Below, piece after piece: positions 25,255 to 33,689 of a DNA stretch of 64,000 bases (position 1 is its first letter; each line of letters opens with the position of its first letter). Origin of the DNA: JAICYJ01 sp963766445 (GTDB lineage: Bacteria > Actinomycetota > Thermoleophilia > Gaiellales > JAICJC01). The notes beneath the pieces were generated by a model. That model had not been told where the DNA came from and ran no database searches. It saw only the letters and a list, made by a program, of their open reading frames with translations. The position numbers and the translations under genes were made by a program. The stretch lies in contig CAVXZW010000029.1 in NCBI GenBank assembly GCA_963766445.1, positions 62,001-126,000 on the forward strand, read 5' to 3'.

Positions 25255-26420
25255 GGATCGCCGACCGCGTCACCCAGCTGCCGCCCTACCTGTTCGCCGA
25301 GCTGGAGCGGAAGATCGAGGAGAAGCGCGCGGCCGGCGTGGACGTGATCTCGCTCGGCATCGGCGATCCCGACTTGCCGACCCCGGCGGCGGTGGTGGAG
25401 GAGGGCCAGCGGCAGCTGGCGCGGCCCGACACCCACCGGTACCCGTCCAACCGCGGCCGGCCCGCCTTCCGGCAGGCCGTGGCCGACTTCTACCGGCGCC
25501 GGTTCGGCGTCGAGGTCGACCCCGACACCGAGGTGCTGCCGCTCTTGGGCGGCAAGGAGGGGGTCGCGCATATCTGCTGGGCCATGCTCGATCCCGGCGA
25601 CGTCTGCCTGGCGGCGGACCCCGGCTACCCCGTGTACACGTCGGGCTCGCTGCTGTGCGGAGCCGAGCCGGTGCTGATGCCGCTGACGGCCGAGCACGGT
25701 TTCCAGCCGAACCTGGACGCGATCACGGCGCCGCAGCGCGACCGCGCCAACCTGCTGTTCTGCAACTACCCGAACAACCCCACCGGGGCCGTGATCGACG
25801 ACGACTTCTTCGAGCGGCTGGCCCGCTTCGGCCTCGAGCACCAGATCCCGATCGTGCACGACAACGCCTACTCGGAGATCACCTTCGACGGCTACGTGGC
25901 ACCGAGCTTCCTGCAGGCGCCGGGGGCCAAGGAGGCCGGCATCGAGATGTTCTCGCTGTCCAAGGCCTACAACATGACCGGCTGGCGGACCGGCGCCGCG
26001 GTCGGCAACGCCACCATGATCGAGGCCCTGTGGAAGCTGAAGACGAACATCGACTCGGGCATGTTCGAGGCGATCCAGATGGCCTCGGTGCGGGCGCTGG
26101 CCGAGGGTAGCGGGGTCGCCCGCGAGATGTGCGAGGTGTATCGGCGCCGCCGTGACCTGGCGGTGGCCGCGCTGCGCGCCGTCGGCATCGACGTCGACCC
26201 GCCGCGCGGAACCATGTACATCTGGGTGCCCGTGCCGGAGGGCCACACCTCGGTCTCGTTCACGGAGCTGGTGCTGGAGCAGGCCGGCGTCGTGGTGTCG
26301 CCCGGGTCGTCCTACGGCCGCAACGGCGAGGGCTACGTGCGGATCTCGCTGACCCTGTCCGACGAGCGCCTGCGCGAGTCGATGGAGCGGATCGAGCAGC
26401 ACCTGCGCGTCACCGCCTGA
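25251..26420 (+). CDS. dapL: LL-diaminopimelate aminotransferase-like (class I/II PLP aminotransferase)
   Basis: A 389-residue PLP enzyme starting at TTG 25251 as MRIADRVTQLPPYLFAELER. It shows VISLGIGDPDLPTP, NYPNNPTGAVIDDDFF, DNAYSEITFDGY and the PLP lysine in EMFSLSKAYNMTGWR near residue 236. These match the bacterial DapL branch, which makes LL-DAP directly from tetrahydrodipicolinate. With dapB, dapA and dapF it gives a coherent aminotransferase route to meso-DAP. The frame is open upstream into the end of dapF, producing an apparent dapF-dapL fusion that I attribute to an inserted base. Confidence 0.87.
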   Translation: MRIADRVTQLPPYLFAELERKIEEKRAAGVDVISLGIGDPDLPTPAAVVEEGQRQLARPDTHRYPSNRGRPAFRQAVADFYRRRFGVEVDPDTEVLPLLGGKEGVAHICWAMLDPGDVCLAADPGYPVYTSGSLLCGAEPVLMPLTAEHGFQPNLDAITAPQRDRANLLFCNYPNNPTGAVIDDDFFERLARFGLEHQIPIVHDNAYSEITFDGYVAPSFLQAPGAKEAGIEMFSLSKAYNMTGWRTGAAVGNATMIEALWKLKTNIDSGMFEAIQMASVRALAEGSGVAREMCEVYRRRRDLAVAALRAVGIDVDPPRGTMYIWVPVPEGHTSVSFTELVLEQAGVVVSPGSSYGRNGEGYVRISLTLSDERLRESMERIEQHLRVTA

Positions 26421-26441
26421 TCCCGGCCGTGCGCGCCTCCC

Positions 26442-26447
26442 TATACT
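26442..26447 (+). promoter_or_regulatory. -10 hexamer of a probable leaderless hflX promoter
   Basis: TATACT ends exactly 6 nt before the hflX ATG at 26454, the closest match to TATAAT among the leaderless starts. Confidence 0.5.
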
Positions 26448-26453
26448 GATTCG

Positions 26454-27742
26454 ATGGCCGAGATGTCCCGAAACGGCGCCGCGCCGGGCTTACGCGCCCG
26501 AGCGCGGCCTGATCATGCTGACCCTGCCGCAGGGCGAGGACCCGGCACCGATGCTGCTGGAGATGGAGGAGCTCCTGCGCACCGCCGGCGTGGACACGGT
26601 CGCGACGGTTGTCCAGCATCGCGACAGGCCGCACCCCAGCACCTACCTGGGCCCGGGCAAGCTGCGGGAGCTGAAGGAGCTGGCCGGACGGCTGTCGGTC
26701 GAGGTGATCGTCTGCGACGACGAGCTGACACCACGCCAGCAGCGGCGGCTGGAGGACGAGCTGCAGTCACGCGTGGTCGACCGCACCGCCGTGATCCTGG
26801 ACATCTTCGCGCAGCACGCGCACACGGCCGAGGGCAAGCTGCAGGTCGAGCTGGCGCAGCTGGAGTACAACCTGCAGCGCATGCGCGGCATGTGGAAGCA
26901 CCTCGAGCGGCTCGGCGGCGGCATCGGCACCCGCGGCCCGGGCGAGTCGCAGCTGGAGTCCGACCGGCGGATGGCGCGGCGGCGGATCACGCTGGTGCGC
27001 GGCCGGCTGCGCGACGTGGCCGCGCGGCGCGACGTGATGCGCCAGGAGCGGGCGCGCAACGAGACGCCCAGCGTGTCCCTGGCCGGGTACACGAACGTCG
27101 GCAAGTCGACCCTCCTGAACGCCCTCACCGGCAGCCACGTCAGCGTCAACAACCGGCTGTTCGAGACGCTCGACCCGACCACCCGCGGGTTCAGCGAGGG
27201 CGGGCGGTCATACCTCGTAACCGACACGGTCGGGTTCATCCGCAAGCTGCCACATCAGCTGATGGAGGCCTTCGCGGCCACGCTCGAGGAGACGCTGGCC
27301 GGAGACCTGGTGCTGCTCGTGGCCGATGCGTCGGCGAGCGAGGAGGAGCTGGCCGGACAGCTCCAGAACGTGCGCGACGTGCTGGACGAGATCGAGGCCG
27401 AGGAGATCCCGCAGCTGCTGGTGCTGAACAAGATCGACCTGGTCGACGACGTGACGCGCCGGCGGCTGGCCAACCGCAACCCCGACGCCGTGCTCCTGTC
27501 GGCGCGAACCGGCGAGGGGCTCGATCTCCTGAAGCAGCGCGTGGCCGAGTTCTTCGCCGGCCGCTTCGTCGACGTCCAGCTGCTGCTGCCGCACTCCAGC
27601 GGCGCCGAGCTGTCGGCGCTGTATGAGTCGGGCGCACCGATCACCTGCTCGCGAGGACTCGGCCGAGGGCGTGCTGGTCTCGGCGCGGCTCCCGCAGCGT
27701 CTGGTCAGCCGGTTCGCGGCCTACCGCGCCGACGCCCCGTGA
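26454..27742 (+). CDS. hflX: GTPase HflX (two insertions)
   Basis: A ribosome-splitting GTPase. It starts MAEMSRNGAA; an extra G near 26490 shifts the frame, then RAYAPERGLIMLTLPQ leads into the N-terminal domain with STYLGPGKLRELKE. The GTPase domain has the P-loop LAGYTNVGKSTLLNAL, switch region DPTTRGF, DTVGFIRKLPHQL and NKIDL. Another extra base near 27648 precedes the C-terminal REDSAEGVLVSARL and the TGA at 27740-27742. The stop overlaps the dut start (GTGA). Confidence 0.93.
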
Positions 27743-28187
27743 GCGCTGCCGTCTCGATCAAGCGGCTGCATCCAGATGCGCGGATTCCGTCGATGGCATA
27801 CGCCCGGCGACGCCGGGCTCGACCTGTCCAGCGTCGAGCGGCTGGTGCTGCGGCCGGGCCGGCGCAGCATGGTCGCAACCGGGCTGGCGGTGGCGATCCC
27901 GGCCGGGCATGCCGGCTTCGTGCAGCCTCGCTCGGGGCTCGCTGCGAACCATGGCATCGCCGTGGTTAACTCTCCCGGACTGATCGACGCCGGCTACCGC
28001 GGGGAGCTGCGGGTGGTGCTGCTGAACACCGATCCGGAACGGGACTTCACCATCGAGGTTGGCGACCGCATCGCACAGCTGGTGATCCTGGCGCTGCCGA
28101 CGGATCGAGCTTGTGGAGGTCGACGAGCTGCCCGGGTCCGAGCGGGCTGACCGCGGGTTCGGCTCCTCGGCGGTCGGGCCGGCGTGA
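27739..28187 (+). CDS. dut: dUTP diphosphatase (two insertions)
   Basis: A trimeric dUTPase that hydrolyses dUTP to dUMP. VSIKRLHPDARIPSMAY leads to motif 1 PGDAGLDLSS after an extra base near 27808. Motif 2 is AGFVQPRSGLAANHG and motif 3 is VVNSPGLIDAGYRGELRVVL. Motif 4 (GDRIAQLVI) is followed by an extra A near 28098, then RIELVEVDELPGSERADRGF, motif 5 RGFGSSA and the stop at 28185-28187. About 149 residues. It overlaps hflX and the Nudix gene by 4 nt each, forming a tightly coupled trio. Confidence 0.92.
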
Positions 28188-28636
28188 GCGAACCGCGCAT
28201 CAGGGTGGCCGCGCTGATCCGCCGCGGCGACGACCTGCTGCTGATCAGGCACGCGAAGCTGGGCCGCTCCTACTGGCTGCTGCCGGGGGGCGGGGTGGAG
28301 GAGGGGGAGTCGATGCACGAGGCGCTGCTGCGCGAGCTGGACGAGGAGTGCTCGCTGCGCTCGGTGCGGCTGGAGGGCCCGATCGCGATCGCCGAGTCGA
28401 TCGCCCCCGCCAGCGAGTGGCCGCGAAAGCACGTCGTGCACCTGATCTTCGCGGGCACCGTTGCCGACGACCAGTTCTCCGGCATCACCTCCGAGGATGC
28501 GGCGGTGCGCGGCCACCAGCTGGTGCCGATCGCGGAGCTGGCCTCGTTCGACCTGCGTCCGCCCATCCACCGCTTTCTGGAGCGCTGGACGCCGGGCGAC
28601 CCGTTCGTGCATCTGGGCCAGCTGTGGGCGCGTTGA
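28184..28636 (+). CDS. Nudix hydrolase
   Basis: A 150-residue Nudix protein. The Nudix box lies at about residues 35-57: GGGVEEGESMHEALLRELDE followed by EC. The canonical terminal Gly of the box is replaced by Ser, while the metal-binding REL-x-EE core is intact. Coupled to dut (GTGA overlap), it may also sanitise nucleotides, but the substrate cannot be read from sequence. Confidence 0.85.
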   Translation: MSEPRIRVAALIRRGDDLLLIRHAKLGRSYWLLPGGGVEEGESMHEALLRELDEECSLRSVRLEGPIAIAESIAPASEWPRKHVVHLIFAGTVADDQFSGITSEDAAVRGHQLVPIAELASFDLRPPIHRFLERWTPGDPFVHLGQLWAR

Positions 28637-28666
28637 GCGCCCGGTGTTGACCCCGCGTTAAGCGGT

Positions 28667-28696
28667 TTGACGGGTCACGATGCGTCCGCCTACCCT
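28667..28696 (+). promoter_or_regulatory. Promoter of the small arginine-rich ORF
   Basis: TTGACG (28667-28672), an 18-nt spacer and TACCCT (28691-28696). The -35 is strong, the -10 moderate. An inverted repeat starts 3 nt downstream. Confidence 0.5.
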
Positions 28697-28698
28697 AA

Positions 28699-28719
28699 TG
28701 TCCACTAACCCACTGGACA
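28699..28719. promoter_or_regulatory. Operator-like inverted repeat TGTCCA-N9-TGGACA
   Basis: Perfect 6-bp arms 9 nt apart (about two helical turns between arm starts), placed at the expected transcription start and 5 nt before the GGAGG of the next ORF. This is the geometry of a repressor operator; the regulator is unknown. Confidence 0.55.
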
Positions 28720-28734
28720 ATATGGAGGCAGACC

Positions 28735-28893
28735 ATGGTGCGACCGATCCCGATGCCCCGGCCCCACGCACACCCACCCCGCGAGTCCGAGCGCGACCTG
28801 CTGATCCGGCTCGCCCGGGAGAGCCGCGCCCAGGATCGCCGCGAGCGGCGCGGGCGGCTGCGGGGCGTGCGCCGCCTGCTCGGAGAGCGTTAG
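28735..28893 (+). CDS. Small arginine-rich protein
   Basis: A 52-residue ORF starting MVRPIPMPRPHAHPPRES and ending in a basic helix (RDLLIRLARESRAQDRRER, then RLRGVRRLLGER). It has a good GGAGG 6 nt before the ATG, its own promoter and an operator-like dyad, which argues that it is real despite its size. Strongly basic; nucleic-acid or membrane binding is possible. No family recognised. Confidence 0.5.
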   Translation: MVRPIPMPRPHAHPPRESERDLLIRLARESRAQDRRERRGRLRGVRRLLGER

Positions 28894-28981
28894 CTCACCG
28901 CGACCCGCCCCGGCACCCTCCGCCGGAGCGCATGCGCGGAGCGGGGGAGCGGTCGACCTGCGGCCGCTCCCCCTTTGGCGC

Positions 28982-29710
28982 TCAGCGCGCGGCGATCGCC
29001 GCCGCCACCCGCTGCGCCTCCAGCTCGAGGCCGTCGTCAAGCGGCGCCAGCTGCTGATCCTGTCCTTGCCGCTCGAGCGCACGGCCGATCAGCCAGTCGC
29101 TCAGCCACGGGTTCTTGGGCAGCAGCGGGCCGTGCACGTAGGTGCCGATCACCGAGCCCTGCTGCACGCCCTCTCCGCCGTCCTCGCCGTTGTTGCCGTG
29201 CCCATGCACGACCTGGCCCAGCGGCTGCACGCCCTCGCCCAGAAGGGTGCGGCCGGCGTGGTTCTCGAATCCGACCAGCCGCTGCGGGGCCGCCCCGTCC
29301 AGGCGGCAGTCGAGCATGATGTTTCCGATCATGCGCCTGCTGCCGGCCTCGGTGACCAGGTCGACGAGGCCGATGCCGCGCATCTCGTCACCCTGATGGC
29401 CGCGGTAGTAGTGGCCGAGCAGCTGGTAGCCGCCGCAGACCGCCAGCACGCCGGCACCGTCGTCCACCGCCGCGCGCAGCGGCTCGGCGTGCCGGGCGAT
29501 GTCGTCGGCGATCAGCAGCTGGTCGCGGTCCTGCCCGCCGCCCAGGTAGTAGAGGTCGGCGTCGGGCAGCACATCGCCGGGACCGATCGCGATCGCCTCG
29601 AAGTCGATCCCGCGCCAGGCGCAGCGCCGCTCCAGCGCGGCGATGTTGCCGCGGTCGGCGTAGATGTTGAGGTGCTCGGGGTAGAGGTGGCCGACCGTGA
29701 TGCGGGTCAT
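28982..29710 (-). CDS. gatD: Lipid II glutamine amidotransferase subunit GatD
   Basis: A 242-residue class I glutamine amidotransferase-like protein. ITVGHLYPEHLNIYADRGNI is the GatD start, GAGVLAVCGGYQLLGHYY contains the nucleophile cysteine near residue 95, and IGTYVHGPLLPKNPWLSD holds the catalytic histidine. GatD supplies ammonia to MurT for amidation of D-Glu in lipid II. Its ATG overlaps the murT stop (ATGA), the usual arrangement. Confidence 0.93.
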   Translation of the reverse strand: MTRITVGHLYPEHLNIYADRGNIAALERRCAWRGIDFEAIAIGPGDVLPDADLYYLGGGQDRDQLLIADDIARHAEPLRAAVDDGAGVLAVCGGYQLLGHYYRGHQGDEMRGIGLVDLVTEAGSRRMIGNIMLDCRLDGAAPQRLVGFENHAGRTLLGEGVQPLGQVVHGHGNNGEDGGEGVQQGSVIGTYVHGPLLPKNPWLSDWLIGRALERQGQDQQLAPLDDGLELEAQRVAAAIAAR

Positions 29711-31063
29711 GCCGCCTCCTGCCAGAACGGCAGCACCAGGCCGCGCTGCTCCAGCCGCCCGCGCAGGTCGAGCATCGCCGTGTAGGTGGCCAGCAGGTAC
29801 GAGCTGCCGCCGGCCGCGGCCAGCCGGTCGAGCGCCTCGTCCATGTCGGTGCGCACCTCGATCCGGTCAAGCGCAACCCCGGCGTACTTGAGCCGCATCG
29901 CCATCTCGGCCGCGCGCGTGCCGCAGCAGATCACCGACCCGATCTGGGGCGCGAGCCGCTCGAAGTCGACGTCCCAGATCCAGGACACGTCGCGGCCGTC
30001 GGCGATGCGGTCGTTGAGCGCGATCAGCATCCGCTTCGGGGCCTCGTCGGCGGCCAGCGTGCGGATCACCTCGTTGCCGCCGGCCGGGTTCTTGACCAGC
30101 AGCAGCACCGCCTCGCCGCCCCCGAGGTCGATCCGCTCGAAGCGGCCGAAGGCCGCCGAGAACCGCTCCAGCCCCGCCCGCACCTGCTCCAGCCCCGCAC
30201 CCAGCTCGAGCGCCAGTGCGGCCGCGGCCAGGGCGTTGTAGACGTTGTAGACGCCGGGCAGCGGCAGGCGCACGGCCACGTCGCCGGCGGGCGTGCAGAG
30301 CCGGAAGCCGACGGCGTCGAGCCCGTCGATCTGGATCTCGCGGGCCGTCACCGAGGGCCGGGGACGGGCGTCGCCGCAGGCCGGGCAGCGCCAGTCGCCG
30401 AGGTGGCCGAGGTACACGGCCGTGTAGGCGTAGCGGGCGCCGCAGCGCACGCACCACTTCGAGTCGGAGGCGTGCTGCATCTCGGGCAGCGCCGCGGTGG
30501 GGTCGTCCAGCCCGAACCAGGTGTGGCGCTCGAGGTCGCGGCCGATCGACGCCACCAGCGGATCGTCCGCGTTCGAGACCAGCGTGGTGGCGGGCCCGAG
30601 CGTGGCTGCGAGGTCGCGCCAGCCGGCCGCGATCAGCTCCAGCTCGCCGTAGCGGTCGAGCTGGTCGCGGAACAGGTTTCCGAGCACCAGCGCTCGCGGG
30701 GCCAGCGCCTCGGCCACGGCCGGCAGCGCCGCCTCGTCCACCTCGAACAGGCCCAGATCGGCGGGCCCTCCGCGCAGCATGGCCGATGCCACGCCCGAGG
30801 CCAGGTTGGCGCCGGCGGCGTTCCGGCACAGGCGGAGAGGAGGGGAGAGGATGGAGGCTGCCATCTTCGCGGTGGTGGTCTTGCCGTTCGTGGCCGAGAC
30901 GACGGCAGCGCCCTTCGGCAGCCGTTCCGCGAGCCGCTGCAGCGCGTCGCGCCTGCAGGCGCAGCAGCAGCCGGCCGGGCAGCGTGGTGCCGCCACCGCG
31001 GCCGGTGCTGCGCGACGTCACCGCCGTGGCCCGGGCGAGGCCGACCTTGGCTTCAAACAGCAT
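29707..31063 (-). CDS. murT: Lipid II isoglutaminyl synthase subunit MurT (one insertion)
   Basis: A Mur-ligase-like protein that amidates the alpha-carboxyl of D-Glu in lipid II with GatD. Starts MLFEAKVGLARATAVTSRST; an extra G near 30952 breaks the frame before RDALQRLAERLPKGA. It has the ATP loop SATNGKTTTAKMAA, the Cys4 zinc ribbon WCVRCGARY...WRCPACGD (near residue 215), typical of MurT, and the C-terminal ligase domain. About 452 residues. A 66-residue ORF ends 2 nt upstream. Confidence 0.92.
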
Positions 31064-31065
31064 CG

Positions 31066-31266
31066 CTACGCACCGGAGCTGTGCGCCAGCAGCAGCTCAG
31101 CATCGATGTCAGCCAGGCGCTCCTGGAGGTGCCGCCACGCCTCCTGCTCGGTCGCCTCGTACTCCTCGCTGTCGCGCGTGGCCTCGAGGTAGGCCTGCCA
31201 GGCCCGCCGCCGCAGGCGGTCGACGGCCTCGTTCTGGGGTGCGCGTGATGCCGGGTGCGTGGTCAT
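31066..31266 (-). CDS. Small acidic helical protein upstream of murT
   Basis: A 66-residue ORF, MTTHPASRAPQNEAVDRLRR then EATEQEAWRHLQERLADIDA, predicted to be one long amphipathic helix. ATG 31266 was preferred to the longer start. It ends 2 nt before murT, so it is the probable first gene of the murT-gatD operon. Function unknown. Confidence 0.55.
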   Translation of the reverse strand: MTTHPASRAPQNEAVDRLRRRAWQAYLEATRDSEEYEATEQEAWRHLQERLADIDAELLLAHSSGA

Positions 31267-31348
31267 GGCTGCGGGCCTCATACTAGCGCCTGCCCCCGGA
31301 TCGGCCGACACGCTCGCACCTCCTATCACGATGACAAGAACGCAAGAT

Positions 31349-31369
31349 GCTTCGGCGCGGTACCGAAGC
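31349..31369. other. Inverted repeat between murT operon and HNH-repeat gene
   Basis: GCTTCGG and CCGAAGC are perfect 7-bp arms around a 7-nt loop. It lies in the divergent 197-bp gap. No T-run follows, so an operator or a leader hairpin is more likely than a terminator. A smaller CCGGC/GCCGG hairpin lies about 50 nt downstream. Confidence 0.4.
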
Positions 31370-31463
31370 GGTCAGGGTTTGCTATTGTCGTTGCCGCCGC
31401 AGCAAGCGACCGGCGTCTGCCAGCCGGTTGGCGGAGGCGAGAAACCCCCGGAGAATAGGGTCT

Positions 31464-32148
31464 ATGCGTCGAAAGACCGTCTACACGCGCGATCGAGGGG
31501 ATCGATCGCAGCCAGCTCGAGGCCTTCCAGGCCGGAATGCGCAAGCGCTACTCCGACGAGCACATCCTCGAGGAGCTGAACGCGTGTGCCAAGCGTCTGG
31601 GCCGTTCGCCCACGATGCGGGAGTTCGAGGCCGATCCCGAAACGACGGTGCACCCGCAGACCGTGATCGAGCACTTCAAGTCGTGGAACCGCGCCAAGCG
31701 GCTGGCCGGCCTGGTGCCGCGCCGGTTCGCCACCCGCGAGGAGCTGCTGCGGCTGCTGCGCGACCTGGGCGACGAGCTGGGCCGGGCGCCGACGGCCAAG
31801 GACATCGAGGCGCGCAAGGGGTCGATGCCGTCCAAGTCGCTCTACTGGCACACCTTCGGCTCCCTCAATAACGCGCTCAAGGAGGCCGGGTTCGACGTGC
31901 CGGTGGGGGAGGAGCGGCTGGAGCGCGCGATCGACCAGGGCGCCGCGCTGGCCGTCCGCAGCGGCCGGCTGCCGAAGTTCGCCGACTGGGCGCAGGCGCG
32001 CCGCGACGACCCGTCGATGCTGACCGAGTGGCAGGTCTACCGGATGTTCGACGCCCGCCGCGGGGCCTGGTCGACGTTCCAGTTCCTGATCCGCAAGCGG
32101 CTGGAAGGGCGCGGCGTGGCCGTGGCCCCCGACGGCCGCATCAGCTAG
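31464..32148 (+). CDS. HNH-repeat (homing-endonuclease-associated repeat) DNA-binding protein
   Basis: The main frame from ATG 31537 encodes 203 residues. Removing one extra C near 31489 extends it to ATG 31464 (MRRKTVYTRAIEGIDRSQLE), with GGAG about 10 nt upstream. It carries two clear copies and a third degenerate copy of the HNH_repeat: YSDEHILEELNACAKRLGRSPT with HFKSWNRAKRLAGL, then ELLRLLRDLGDELGRAPT with TFGSLNNALKEAGF. Such repeats bind DNA and usually accompany HNH or GIY-YIG nucleases, but no nuclease motif is present. It may be a domesticated DNA-binding protein. Confidence 0.75.
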
Positions 32149-32576
32149 CGCGTCAGTCGGCAGCAGAGCGGGCACTCGTCGTCGGTCAGCAGGTCGAGCT
32201 CGAGCACGGCCTGCAGCGCGGCCCGTGCCAGCAGCGCGGAATCGCCGGGGAACAGGTCGGGCTCGCAGACCTCGTGCCACGGGATCGGGCGAGCGCCCAC
32301 CGACAGCACCACCTGCGCAAGGGCAGGGGCGCCGCGCTCGGCGTCCAGCCCCGATGAGAGCTCGACCGGCGCGATCAGGCTGACGGCCGCGGTGCGTGTG
32401 CCCAGCCGGAACCGGCGCAGATAGAAGCTGGGCGCGGCGCCGCCCAGGTCGTAATAGCGGTAACCGGCCGCGGCCGGCGTCTGTGGTAGCCGAGCGTGCG
32501 TGCAACATCGAGCCAGTCGTCCCATGTCGTCCGGTTCGACCTCCCCCCGCATACGCCCCAGCATCTCGATTGTCAT
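32145..32576 (-). CDS. Protein of unknown function with C-terminal Cys pair
   Basis: About 143 residues, MTIEMLGRMRGEVEPDDMGR... ending ELDLLTDDECPLCCRLTR. The CPLCC end resembles half of a zinc ribbon; a further CC pair lies near residue 23. A start at 32612 is also possible. Tail-to-tail with the HNH-repeat gene (4-nt overlap) and divergent from sigA. No family recognised. Confidence 0.55.
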   Translation of the reverse strand: MTIEMLGRMRGEVEPDDMGRLARCCTHARLPQTPAAAGYRYYDLGGAAPSFYLRRFRLGTRTAAVSLIAPVELSSGLDAERGAPALAQVVLSVGARPIPWHEVCEPDLFPGDSALLARAALQAVLELDLLTDDECPLCCRLTR

Positions 32577-32704
32577 GGGTGAGTTGTCGACGATCCGGGA
32601 CGCACCGCGCATCCCCCACAGGCGCTAACACAAGCGCGAACAATCGCAACTGCACCCGAATTGCGCTCAAGAGTCCGCACGATCTGGCCGATTGCAAAGG
32701 ACAC

Positions 32705-32725
32705 GGGGACGAAGTTCGCGTCCCC
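32705..32725 (+). promoter_or_regulatory. Hairpin just upstream of the sigA ribosome binding site
   Basis: GGGGACG-AAGTTCG-CGTCCCC is a perfect 7-bp stem, 5 nt before GGAGG (32731-32735). In the mRNA it could tune access to the ribosome binding site of the sigma factor. No T-run, so not a terminator. Confidence 0.4.
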
Positions 32726-32747
32726 CCGATGGAGGATTCCTGATTTC

Positions 32748-33689
32748 GTGACACGAGCGCCCGCCGACGACGACGCCAAGCCCCTTCCGGAGCCGGATGT
32801 GGGCCTCGACTCGCCCGAGGCGGTGGTCGAGGAGGAGCTCGACCTGGTCGAGAGCTCGGCCCCGGCCATTGACCTGCTGCACACCTACGTGCGGCAGATC
32901 GGTGACGGCGCGCTGCTCACCCACGAGGAGGAGCTGGACCTGGCCCGCCGCAAGGACATGGGCGACGAGGCCGCGAAGGCGCGGCTGGTCGAGTGCAACC
33001 TGCGGCTCGTGATCAGCATGGCACGGGCCTACTCGTCGTCGGGAGTGCCGCTGCTGGATTTGATCCAGGAGGGCAACCTGGGACTGATGCGCGCGGTCGA
33101 GAAGTTCGACTACAAGCGCGGGTACAAGCTCTCCACCTACGCCACCTGGTGGATCCGCCAGTCGATGTCGCGGGCGATCGCCGATCAGGGCCGCACGATC
33201 CGGCTGCCGCTGCACATCCTGGACGTGATCAAGAAGCTGCATCGCGCCCGCCGTAAGCTGACGCAGTCGCTGGGACGCGAGCCGCTGCCCAGCGAGCTGG
33301 CCGCCGAGCTGGAGCTGACGCCTGAGCGGGTGATGGAGCTGCAGCGGATGATCGAGGATCCGGTGTCGCTGGAGACGCCGGTGGGTGACGGCGAGTCGCT
33401 GTTCGCCGACATGGTCGAGGATCTGAACTCGCTGCGGCCGGACGACCAGGTCGCCGGCAGCGAGCGCACCAAGGAGCTGCAGGAAGCGCTGGAGGGTCTC
33501 AACGAGCGCACCCGGCACGTGCTCGAGGCGCGGTTCGGCCTCGGCGATCGCGAGCCGGCAACGCTCGAGCAGGTGGGTACGGAGATCGGGGTCACGCGCG
33601 AGCGTGTGCGACAGATCGAGACGCGCGCGCTGCGTGAGCTCGAAAACCGCAACCCCGACCTCAGGGACTTTCTGCCCGGACACGAGTGA
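32748..33689 (+). CDS. sigA: Primary-type RNA polymerase sigma factor (RpoD/SigA family)
   Basis: About 313 residues from GTG 32748 (MTRAPADDDAKPLPEPD). Region 1.2 is IDLLHTYVRQIGDGALLTHE. Region 2 has LVECNLRLVISMARAY and YATWWIRQSMSRAIADQ. Region 3 follows, and region 4 has ERTRHVLEARFGLGD and GVTRERVRQIETRALREL with the -35 helix-turn-helix. There is no long region 1.1, as in many actinobacterial SigA/HrdB-group proteins. Whether it is the housekeeping factor or a group 2 paralogue cannot be decided from one window. GGAGG lies 12 nt upstream, a long spacing. Confidence 0.9.
   Translation: MTRAPADDDAKPLPEPDVGLDSPEAVVEEELDLVESSAPAIDLLHTYVRQIGDGALLTHEEELDLARRKDMGDEAAKARLVECNLRLVISMARAYSSSGVPLLDLIQEGNLGLMRAVEKFDYKRGYKLSTYATWWIRQSMSRAIADQGRTIRLPLHILDVIKKLHRARRKLTQSLGREPLPSELAAELELTPERVMELQRMIEDPVSLETPVGDGESLFADMVEDLNSLRPDDQVAGSERTKELQEALEGLNERTRHVLEARFGLGDREPATLEQVGTEIGVTRERVRQIETRALRELENRNPDLRDFLPGHE

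Noticed and set aside
31370..31463. Possible riboswitch upstream of the HNH-repeat gene
   Set aside because: The CCGGC/GCCGG hairpin and the GA-rich end suggested a leader motif, but I could not match conserved cores of the common riboswitch classes. Only the inverted repeat is reported.
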